A stretch of 64,000 bases of DNA, taken from contig CATIUR010000003.1 in NCBI GenBank assembly GCA_949592205.1, forward strand, positions 152,648,759 through 152,712,758, written 5' to 3'. The position numbers and the translations under genes were made by a program. Under the pieces are notes generated by a model. The model did not search any database. It was not told the origin of the DNA and saw only the letters and a list, made by a program, of their open reading frames with translations. Each line of letters opens with the position of its first letter. Positions within the stretch are counted from its first letter, which is position 1. Shown here in pieces: positions 56,565 through 64,000 of this stretch. This DNA is from Helichrysum umbraculigerum. Lineage: Eukaryota > Streptophyta > Magnoliopsida > Asterales > Asteraceae.

Positions 56565-59351
56565 ATGGCAGCTGATAAAGAGGATATTAGAGGTCTAAGA
56601 GAAATGATTAAACAAAGTAATGACATAGGTTCAAGTAATAAACCTCCATTATTTACTGCGGACATGGATTATGTATACTGGAGAGACCGAGTTGAACAAT
56701 ACATTGATTTTCATTGTCCAGAATTATGGGGACCATTACGCGAACGTTATGTACCTCCATTAGCTGAAGGAGAATACCGTAATATTCGTCCTGCTAAGAC
56801 CTATAAAGCGATGTCTCCCGAGGAGAAGAAAGATTTTGATACTGAAAGAAAATCTTTTTCAATGATTAAAATGTGTCTAACTAAGGATGTTCTTTGGCTT
56901 TTCAGAACTCATGAAACAGCCTTTGATTTATGGAAGGCAATTGAAACTCGTTGTGGAGGAAACGATAAGTACAAGGAAGCCAAGCTTGAACTGATTAAGA
57001 AACAGTACGATATCTTTGACATCCTTCCAAATGAAGACACGACTTCGTTATTCACTAGGTACTCACGGTTAGTTGGTGAGTTGTTTGAAGGGGGTTATAC
57101 TTTTCCTTCAATTGAAGTAAATAAGAAGCTACTGGATGTGTTGCCAAGTTCTTGGGATGTTAAAGTTCAATTTTTAAAGGAAAATGAAGAACTTGCAAAC
57201 ATGTCGTTGGATACGCTGATCGGGGATCTTCAAGCTCACGCGATGGAGATTAAGAAGAAAGAAACTAGGTCTGGTGCTGCTGTTCAGAATCCTAGTGTGT
57301 ATGGTGTTCAGATAAACTCTGGGAAGACTTATGGATCTGGAGTCGCTTTTGTAACAAATACAAATGCTTCATCGACTTCTTCTTCTTCCGATGGGATTCA
57401 TTCTGTTTTCATGACTGGACCTTCTTCAAATCAACAACAGGTTCAGGTCTCACCTGCTATTCAGGAACAAGCTGCAATTTATACAGCTTTCTTAAGCTCA
57501 TACAAGGATTTGGTTACTCAACCAAATCTTACTTTGGAGCTGACTAAGGAAGACTATGCTCAGCTTGATGAAGATGATCTGGAACAAATGGATTTAACTT
57601 GGAATGTGGCGATGATCACCCGAAGAATTCAAAAGTTCTTGCAGAGGACAGGGCGTAAAAGCTTGGAAGGTGATGGAAAGACTGGCTTCGGATTTGACAA
57701 GAGTAAGGCCCGATGTTACAATTGTCAAAATTTGGGTCACTTTGCCAGGGAGTGCGAGAAACCCAAAATGCCAGCATCGGGATTCACAACACCATCTACT
57801 CCTCCAAAGGCCAAAGAAATGGAAGTTTCTAAGAAAGGGCTTGCTGATAATGCCCTGATTGCCTTTGAGCCTACAAGTCAAGATTGGACGCCAGTCTCCC
57901 AGCATTACCAACAGTGTTTGATGGCTCACATCGTGAATGAGGTACCTGATGAACCATTAAATTGTATCTCATGTATTAAGTTAACTGAATCTCTAAAGGC
58001 ATTTCAGAACGAAACTGTAGAGTTGAGAAAAAAGAATGAAAAACTAACCGAGTCAAATAATTTCTTAAAAGCTAATGAGAAACTTTATGAAAAACATCTT
58101 GAGGCTCATCGGTTAGATACTCAGAAATATAAATCTAAGGTTTTTAGTCAAGAAGATGCCATTAAAAGCTATCTTGTTGAAATTGAATTACTAAATAAAG
58201 AACTTACAGATTTAAAAGCTGAGTATGAGAATTATAAGAGTAAAACCTTAGGTTCAAATTCCTCAACGGTTGTTTTTAATGAAATTCTTAGCAAGCATGG
58301 TACTAAAGGGAAGAAGAATGAGGGATTGGGATACAACTCAGTCCCTCCTCCTACTACTCACTGTCCCCTGCCTGTTAAGGAAGGCTTTGAAGAGATTCCA
58401 GTTGATTGGTCCAAGCTTTACGGTTTAAAAGCTAAAGATGCTAAAGAGACCAAACATAACAAACCGGCAAAGGAGAAAACCAAGCGGCCAGAGTACCCCT
58501 TGCCAACGTTTGTTAAGTCTGTGCATGAATCTCCTGTTAGTGTTGAGGAGAGTGTTGAGTTAAAGAATGAATCTCCTGTTATTATTGAGGAGATTGTTGA
58601 GATTGAGGACATTACAGATCAGGAGTATCCTGAGGTTAAGAAGGTTGTGGTTAAACCTGAAAAAGTGATTTCAAAGATTGAGCCTGAAATTAAGGTTCAA
58701 CCAAATAAGGGAAAAGCCAAGGTTTTTAATTCGAAACAACAAACTTTACAGTCACCTGTAAAGATTTTGCAAAATAAAATAGTAAATGAAAGAGTTTCGT
58801 ATGATAAACCTTCAACTTCAACCTCTCAACCAAAACAAACACTTTCTAAAACATGTACGCATTGTTCATGTTCTAGAAATGTTTCTCCACCTCCTGTGGT
58901 AATTCCTCAGCCTCAACCGTTTGTTGAGACTCGTTCTTGTTTCTACTGCAAGAAACAAGGACATTTAATTCGTGAATGTCCAAAGCTGTCAAATCAGCGC
59001 TATGGGAGAGAGATGCCTAGGACATCTGTTTATAGAAATTCTTTTTTAAAATCTCCACCTAGGCGTTACTCTACCTCTCCCAAGCCTGTTTTGAAGCCTG
59101 TTTCAAAACCAAGTAATGTTGAGCAAAAACCTTTGCCAATTCAAAAGCCCAACATTATTTCGATTACCAATTCCGAATCTTCAAAAGTTTGGAAACGTAA
59201 AGAGTCTGATGTTGACTCTTCAGTCGTCAACAATAACACATCAGATAAAAATTCTAATTTGTTTAAAGATAAAATCCTATCTGACGTGATTATTGTTGAT
59301 GACCACGGTCGACCTAAGTCTGTAAAGGCTTGGGTCACCGTTTCTCACTAA
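56565..59351 (+). CDS. gag: Ty1/copia Gag, long Sirevirus-like form
   Basis: 928 residues from the ATG at 56565. The N-terminal third contains a UBN2-type copia Gag core (YWRDRVEQYI, LTKDVLWLFRTHETAFDLWK). A first CCHC zinc knuckle has Cys384, Cys387, His392 and Cys397; a second starts at Cys792 (CFYCKKQGHLIREC). Between them residues about 470-565 are a Glu/Lys/Leu-rich coiled coil. The protein would form the virus-like particle and bind the element RNA. Copia Gag usually has about 300 residues; this length, coiled coil and second knuckle resemble the Sirevirus branch (inference). The frame stops at TAA 59349-59351, overlapping the pol frame, which is shifted by -1. There are no internal breaks, so the insertion is probably young. 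Confidence 0.88.
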   Translation: MAADKEDIRGLREMIKQSNDIGSSNKPPLFTADMDYVYWRDRVEQYIDFHCPELWGPLRERYVPPLAEGEYRNIRPAKTYKAMSPEEKKDFDTERKSFSMIKMCLTKDVLWLFRTHETAFDLWKAIETRCGGNDKYKEAKLELIKKQYDIFDILPNEDTTSLFTRYSRLVGELFEGGYTFPSIEVNKKLLDVLPSSWDVKVQFLKENEELANMSLDTLIGDLQAHAMEIKKKETRSGAAVQNPSVYGVQINSGKTYGSGVAFVTNTNASSTSSSSDGIHSVFMTGPSSNQQQVQVSPAIQEQAAIYTAFLSSYKDLVTQPNLTLELTKEDYAQLDEDDLEQMDLTWNVAMITRRIQKFLQRTGRKSLEGDGKTGFGFDKSKARCYNCQNLGHFARECEKPKMPASGFTTPSTPPKAKEMEVSKKGLADNALIAFEPTSQDWTPVSQHYQQCLMAHIVNEVPDEPLNCISCIKLTESLKAFQNETVELRKKNEKLTESNNFLKANEKLYEKHLEAHRLDTQKYKSKVFSQEDAIKSYLVEIELLNKELTDLKAEYENYKSKTLGSNSSTVVFNEILSKHGTKGKKNEGLGYNSVPPPTTHCPLPVKEGFEEIPVDWSKLYGLKAKDAKETKHNKPAKEKTKRPEYPLPTFVKSVHESPVSVEESVELKNESPVIIEEIVEIEDITDQEYPEVKKVVVKPEKVISKIEPEIKVQPNKGKAKVFNSKQQTLQSPVKILQNKIVNERVSYDKPSTSTSQPKQTLSKTCTHCSCSRNVSPPPVVIPQPQPFVETRSCFYCKKQGHLIRECPKLSNQRYGREMPRTSVYRNSFLKSPPRRYSTSPKPVLKPVSKPSNVEQKPLPIQKPNIISITNSESSKVWKRKESDVDSSVVNNNTSDKNSNLFKDKILSDVIIVDDHGRPKSVKAWVTVSH

Positions 59352-59377
59352 TCTCCTTCGTTTGTGTGTTGCAGCAG
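59318..59377 (+). promoter_or_regulatory. gag-pol junction with intron-like segment
   Basis: The pol frame opens at 59318, after an in-frame TAA, and has no ATG before the protease. A segment from GTAAAG (59322) to TTGCAG (59374) has a donor, a CTAAT branch-like site (59347-59351) and a pyrimidine-rich tract. It is 53 nt, starts at a gag codon boundary and ends at a pol codon boundary. A second acceptor follows three bases later (CAGCAG). The alternative is -1 ribosomal slippage in the 31-nt overlap, where I see no canonical slippery heptamer. Confidence 0.45.
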
Positions 59378-62300
59378 TCAGAACGCGTTAAAGATAGTGA
59401 ATGGTATTTGGATAGTGGCTGCTCGCGACATATGACAGGCGATGTATCTCTTCTTGTGGATATTAAACCATACGCAGGAGGATATGTTGCTTTTGCTGGA
59501 GATACTGGGGGAACCATTTCTGGAAGAGGAACGTTAACTAACGGCAATGTTAGTTTTGAAAATGTGAACTACGTGGAACAGCTTACGCACAACTTGCTAA
59601 GTGTTTCACAGGTCTGTGATAAAGATTATACCACTGCGTTCACAAAGACAGAGTGTGTGATACTGAAGCCTGGGTATGTCATTCCAGAAGAATGGGTGTT
59701 ACTGAGAGCACCAAGAAAGAATGACACATACATTTTGAACATGAGAACTGTTGAGACCTCGAACGAATATACGTGTCTCTTGTCTAAGGCTTCTGAAAAG
59801 GAATCACTGCTTTGGCACAGACGAATGGGACATATTCATTTCCGAAAAATGAATTTCTTGACTAAAAATGACCTAGTGCTAGGAGTTCCGAAACAGTCAT
59901 TTGCTCTAAAGGATGACTGTATCTCCTGCCAAAAAGGAAAGCTACGTAAGAAGTCCCATAAGTCTAAGCAGGTGAATTCCATAAATGCTCCATTGGAACT
60001 ACTGCATATGGATCTTTTTGGTCCAGTCTCTACAAAGAGCATTGGTGGTCGGTCTTACTGCTTGGTAGTTACTGATGACTACTCAAGGTTTTCGTGGGTT
60101 TACTTTTTGACCACAAAAGGGGAAACTCCTGAGATTCTGGTGTATTTGTTGGACAAGTTGGCAAATCTGTGCAACTTGAAGGTGAAAAGGATACGAAGCG
60201 ACAATGGAACTGAATTCAAGAACTCAACTCTCGAATTGTTTTGTGCTACAAGAGGTATTGAGCATCAATTTAGTGCTCCGAGGACTCCACAACAGAATGG
60301 AGTTGCAGAAAGAAAGAACAGGACAATCATCGAGACAGCTCGGACTATGTTAGCTGACTCCAAGTTACCAATTATCTTCTGGGATGAGGCAGTTAATACT
60401 GCCTGTTATGTTCTCAACAGAGTACTCACGGTTAAGAAAAGGAACAAAACGTGTTATGAACTTTTCAATAACCGTAAGCCAAATCTGCAGTTCCTAGAAC
60501 CATTTGGGTGTCCATGCCTGATCATGATAACAAAAGATAAGGTCTCTAAGTTTGGTGATAAGGCTGTTGAAGGGATTTTTCTTGGATATTCAGTCAACTC
60601 TCCGAACAAAAGAGTCTTTAACAAATCATCGAATCAGATAGAGGAGCATTTTGAAGTGAAATGTTTAAGGTATACGGAACCTCCTCAAGGAACAGGTCCG
60701 GATTGGTTTTTCAACTATGGAAACCTCTTCAACTCTTTCAATATTCCGGAAGAAGATGAAACGGAAGAATTGGTTTCTATACTTCATGAGCTTGATCTTA
60801 CTCAAGATACACCTGTTAATAATAAACCATCCAACCCAAATCCCAATGCAACACCCGCACCTCCACCGACTAATCCTACACCTCCACAAACTACACCTAC
60901 ACCTTCACCACCACCCACACAACCACCCACACAACCACCCACACAACCACAAACAACTACCAAATCACCACCATCAACACCATCTCCTACTCCATCATCT
61001 TCGGCTGCTCCTTCTAAAACAGTTTATACCTACACAAAGGAGCTTCCATATGATCCAAACATGCCTCCTTTAGAGGAACCTCAAGAAGAAGATGAAATGG
61101 AGGAAACAATGGCCTACTCTCACTTATTTTCTCGTGAAGATGAAGGAGAAGAAGAAGAGTTAGCCTCTCCTGAGTCTGCTGCTACTCCTGAAACTGAGGG
61201 AGATTTGAACAATCTGGGTGTGGATCTTGTGCCAGGTGCCATACCAGAAACTCGTATACATAAGGATCACCCCATTGATAATATCATTGGTGATCCTCAT
61301 GCATCTGTTCAAACACGACAGCAAGCAAAGCAGACTTCAGCTCAGCAGCTTTTGGGACTTATTGCTCATATCGATTCATGTCATTTGTCTCAAATTGAAC
61401 CTAAAAAGGTTGAACAAGCCTTAAAAGATCCATCTTGGGTCGAGGCTATGCAGGAGGAACTACAACAAATAAACAAGATGAATGTTTGGGAAATTGTTCC
61501 TCTACCCAAGGGTGCTCACTTGACGGGTACTCGTTGGGTTTTCCGTAACAAAATGGATGATCGTGGGGCTGTTATTCGAAATAAAGCCCGTCTAGTAGTT
61601 CAAGGATATAGTCAATTAGAAGGTATTGACTATGATGAAGTTTTCGCTCCTGTTGCTCGTTTAGAATCTATTCGGATTTTTCTAGCCTATGCTTCATTTA
61701 AAGGATTCCGCGTGTATCAACTTGACGTAAAGTGTGCTTTTCTATACGGAGATGTTGACAAAGTGATTTATGTGTGTCAGCCTCCTGGTTTTGAAGACCC
61801 AAAGCATCCTAATCATGTTTGCACACTGAAGAAAGCTTTGTATGGTCTTCATCAATCTCCTCGACTTTGGTATGAGCGACTTGCCAAGTACTTGCTGAAG
61901 AATGGTTTTGACAGAGGACAGATTGATAGCACGCTTTTCATCAAACGGGAAGGAGCGGATTTGTTACTTGTGCAGGTCTATGTGGACGACATAATCTTTG
62001 GATCAACTAATGATCAGTTGTGCAAGGATTTTGAAAGACTGATGAAATCTGAGTTTGAAATGAGTGCTATGGGGGAACTTACGTTCTTTCTGGGACTACA
62101 GGTTGAGCAATCTGACAATGGAATTTATATCCACCAGTCAAAATATGTCACTGACATGTTAAAGCGATATGAATTGCTCAACTGTAAACACTACGGCACT
62201 CCAATTGAAGCAAGACACGATCTTGGACCTAATGAGGACGATGAAGATTGCAAGGAGAAAGACTATCGCTCAATGATAGGCTCTCTCATGTACCTGACTG

Positions 62301-62932
62301 CCTCAAGACCAGATATAGTGTTTGCTGTTTCTCTCTGCTCACGATTTCAAGCAAATCCGAAGGTGTCTCATATGAAGGCAGTAAAACGTATTTTTGGATA
62401 TCTCGCTTTTAGGCCATCTCTGGGTCTATGGTATTCAAACGAGAAAAACTTCGAGTTAACTGCCTATTCGGATTCGGATCTTGGTGGCTGCAAGATAGAT
62501 ATGAAGTCAACTACTGGAGGATGTCAGTTCCTTGGATCGCGCTTAGTTTCTTGGCAGTGCAAAAAGCAGACTGCGGTTGCTATTTCAACAGCTGAAGCCG
62601 AGTATGTTGCTGCTGCAAGTTGCTGTTCTCAAGTTCTATGGATTCAGCATCAGCTGCGTGATTACGGGTTTAATCTCTCTATGACTCCTATTTACATTGA
62701 TAATACAGCTGCTATATCTATAACACACAATCCCGTACAGCACTCTAAGACCAAACATATTGAACTTAGGTTCCACTTCATACGGGATTGCTTTGAGAAA
62801 CACCTTATAGATGTCGTACATATAGATACCCTTAAGCAGTGTGCGGACCTTTTCACAAAAGCCTTTTTGCGATCACGTTTTATAGAACTGGTCAATCTGA
62901 TAGGTTTAAGGTTCTTTCAGTCAAAGAAATGA
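59330..62932 (+). CDS. pol: Ty1/copia Pol polyprotein (PR-IN-RT-RH)
   Basis: About 1200 codons, unbroken. In order: aspartic protease with DSG (residues 28-30, numbered from 59330); GAG-pre/zinc region LWHRRMGHIHF...CISCQKGK; integrase with Asp228, Asp291 and Glu327, the DD35E spacing; a Pro/Thr/Gln-rich linker (about 60820-61010); an acidic stretch; reverse transcriptase with LDVKCAFLYG and the YVDD active site (884-887); RNase H with AYSDSDLGG, STAEAEYVA and a KHIELRFHF end. The order PR-IN-RT-RH defines copia. There is no start codon for this frame alone, so it must be made as a Gag-Pol fusion by slippage or splicing. LHQSPRLWYE replaces the more usual LKQAPRAWYE; otherwise the motifs look competent. 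Confidence 0.9.
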   Translation: MGHRFSLISFVCVLQQSERVKDSEWYLDSGCSRHMTGDVSLLVDIKPYAGGYVAFAGDTGGTISGRGTLTNGNVSFENVNYVEQLTHNLLSVSQVCDKDYTTAFTKTECVILKPGYVIPEEWVLLRAPRKNDTYILNMRTVETSNEYTCLLSKASEKESLLWHRRMGHIHFRKMNFLTKNDLVLGVPKQSFALKDDCISCQKGKLRKKSHKSKQVNSINAPLELLHMDLFGPVSTKSIGGRSYCLVVTDDYSRFSWVYFLTTKGETPEILVYLLDKLANLCNLKVKRIRSDNGTEFKNSTLELFCATRGIEHQFSAPRTPQQNGVAERKNRTIIETARTMLADSKLPIIFWDEAVNTACYVLNRVLTVKKRNKTCYELFNNRKPNLQFLEPFGCPCLIMITKDKVSKFGDKAVEGIFLGYSVNSPNKRVFNKSSNQIEEHFEVKCLRYTEPPQGTGPDWFFNYGNLFNSFNIPEEDETEELVSILHELDLTQDTPVNNKPSNPNPNATPAPPPTNPTPPQTTPTPSPPPTQPPTQPPTQPQTTTKSPPSTPSPTPSSSAAPSKTVYTYTKELPYDPNMPPLEEPQEEDEMEETMAYSHLFSREDEGEEEELASPESAATPETEGDLNNLGVDLVPGAIPETRIHKDHPIDNIIGDPHASVQTRQQAKQTSAQQLLGLIAHIDSCHLSQIEPKKVEQALKDPSWVEAMQEELQQINKMNVWEIVPLPKGAHLTGTRWVFRNKMDDRGAVIRNKARLVVQGYSQLEGIDYDEVFAPVARLESIRIFLAYASFKGFRVYQLDVKCAFLYGDVDKVIYVCQPPGFEDPKHPNHVCTLKKALYGLHQSPRLWYERLAKYLLKNGFDRGQIDSTLFIKREGADLLLVQVYVDDIIFGSTNDQLCKDFERLMKSEFEMSAMGELTFFLGLQVEQSDNGIYIHQSKYVTDMLKRYELLNCKHYGTPIEARHDLGPNEDDEDCKEKDYRSMIGSLMYLTASRPDIVFAVSLCSRFQANPKVSHMKAVKRIFGYLAFRPSLGLWYSNEKNFELTAYSDSDLGGCKIDMKSTTGGCQFLGSRLVSWQCKKQTAVAISTAEAEYVAAASCCSQVLWIQHQLRDYGFNLSMTPIYIDNTAAISITHNPVQHSKTKHIELRFHFIRDCFEKHLIDVVHIDTLKQCADLFTKAFLRSRFIELVNLIGLRFFQSKK

Positions 62933-63386
62933 TTTGTGACTTGGATTTTTAAGTTTTTAAATTCAATTTAAAAAAAAAAATAATAAATAAAAAAAATAAA
63001 ATCGCAACAGCCACTCTTTATACTCTTTAGTATTAAAGAAAATGCAAGGTTGCTACATTTTTAAAATAGACGTTGAAGTTGTGTCTGTAAACAACTTGGG
63101 ATATGATAGTACATCGGGTGACATGCACAAAATGGAGTTTTAAGATTTATCTTGGATGTGTCAGTAGGTTTATCTGACACACTTAAAACAGTTTTTATCT
63201 AAATTATCTTCATCATACGATGTATTGGTAGGCATGGTACACACCGGTCTCTGAGATATTAAGAAGTCATTTAAATACATGTCTATGATCATGTGGTAAA
63301 CACCTTGTGATGTACGACTCTAAGTCTTAATTCCTTAGCATAGCTTGACATACTTCTATTTTTGGATCGTATATCTGAGATCTTTT

Positions 63387-63393
63387 GGGGGAG
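63387..63393 (+). promoter_or_regulatory. Polypurine tract candidate
   Basis: GGGGGAG after a T run, followed by TATGCTG. Such tracts prime plus-strand DNA synthesis just before the 3' LTR. Because the sequence after it does not match the 5' LTR, it may be an extra upstream tract, a feature described for Sireviruses. Confidence 0.4.
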
Positions 63394-63408
63394 TATGCTG
63401 ATTGTTTC

Positions 63409-63605
63409 CTCTGTTGTACGTAAGTGCAGACCTGGTCTCAATTCAGCTTACTCTTAAAACTAAGCAAACGTGAGTCAAAGTACTTGCAACGTCTTAAATT
63501 TAAGGTACTAAACAAGGTCGCCACTCAATTTTGGTTTGACTGCGTTTGGTTTTGCTTACACCTGAATCAAGTTATGTTGCTCTGTTGTACGCAAGTACAG
63601 ACCTG
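63409..63605. repeat. Direct repeat, 26 bp, 171 bp apart
   Basis: CTCTGTTGTACGTAAGTGCA at 63409 and CTCTGTTGTACGCAAGTACA at 63580, both continuing GACCTG, followed by loosely similar CTTACTCTTAAAACT / CTTGATTCTTAAAATT stretches. This suggests a diverged tandem unit of about 171 bp. Confidence 0.75.
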
Positions 63606-64000
63606 TCACCGCTGGCTTGATTCTTAAAATTGATTCTCTTATATTCTTTCTAAATTTAGAAACTATGTTCATGTCTAAGTTATAGGGGTATATCTATGGT
63701 GGGGACCACGGAGAAATATTCATATTAACAATAAAATGTTAACTCACAGACATGGATGTAACATGTTTAGGTGGACAAACAATACCAATAATCGTTCTGA
63801 AATAATTTTTATAACAGGTGTTTTAAATGTGCCACGTAAATTTAAAATGGACAAATATACTGATGATCGAAATAACACTTACTATTCCTAATAAATGCAT
63901 GTTATTCCGATATGATCCCTAATCAGACAACTCAACTCCGTCACCAAAAATAGAGTGTTAGTATTTTTATTTTGTTCATTTTTTACTTTTTGTAAAATTA

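Larger units (their letters stand above)
62933..64000 (+). other. 3' untranslated region of the copia element
   Basis: At least 1.07 kb beyond the pol stop without a convincing gene. A polypurine tract-like GGGGGAG follows at 63387-63393. I find no match to the 5' LTR (no GCGACGT hairpins, no TATAAAT context), so the 3' LTR lies beyond the right edge or the element is incomplete. Two direct repeats occur near 63409 and 63580. Confidence 0.5.

Noticed and set aside
63957..64000. TGTTAGTA at 63957 as the start of the 3' LTR (same eight bases as 55622)
   Set aside because: Sequence diverges completely after eight bases, so this is chance.
1..64000. tRNA, rRNA or riboswitch genes
   Set aside because: I scanned for tRNA-like internal promoter boxes and rRNA words and saw none beyond the primer-binding site; weak or degenerate copies could be missed by eye.

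Overview
This is nuclear DNA of a flowering plant, most likely an asterid eudicot and plausibly Asteraceae. The genes have short exons with GT-AG introns, two genes encode plastid-targeted proteins, and most of the sequence is AT-rich intergenic DNA full of transposons and MITEs. The family-level guess is inference from gene and repeat style; I could not test it by search. I see no rRNA, tRNA, CRISPR or prokaryotic-type operon.

Layout. (1) 1-7.9 kb is gene-free and packed with small DNA transposons, several with exact target-site duplications (TSDs). (2) 7.9-17.7 kb is a large non-coding LTR-type element: two long near-identical repeats flank a coding-free interior, itself split by a 3.07 kb solo LTR with a 5-bp TSD. 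(3) 18-24 kb holds a Helitron-type end, a MITE and a decayed, tandemly duplicated gene-like locus on the minus strand. (4) 25.6-33.4 kb is a transposon nest: a 5.9 kb hAT-type element with an 8-bp TSD contains a Mutator-like element and a smaller hAT element, and a second copy of the same Mutator-like family sits 60 bp outside it. (5) 33.7-50.5 kb is the gene island: an SDR dehydrogenase (+), an ARF-type GTPase (-), SEP1 (-), TIC21 (+), a PRKRIP1-like splicing factor (-) and a cinnamyl alcohol dehydrogenase (-). (6) 51-55.6 kb contains a hAT MITE and two LTR-like blocks in opposite orientation. (7) From about 55.6 kb to the right edge lies a Ty1/copia retrotransposon, Sirevirus-like, with long intact gag and pol frames; its 3' LTR is not recognisable in the window.

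All six cellular genes could be assembled exon by exon with consistent reading phase, and all look intact. They do not form a pathway. SEP1 and TIC21 are divergent neighbours that both act in the chloroplast. CAD and the SDR are NAD(P)-dependent dehydrogenases of specialised or lignin metabolism.

The most unusual observations are: a 53-nt intron-like segment whose removal would put gag and pol in one frame; hairpin arrays built on one palindromic motif in the LTR and leader of the same element; two related fold-back elements whose centres carry different satellites, one telomere-like; a TATA box inside a perfect 24-bp palindrome in both long repeats; and a CAD with an alanine where an aromatic pocket residue is expected.
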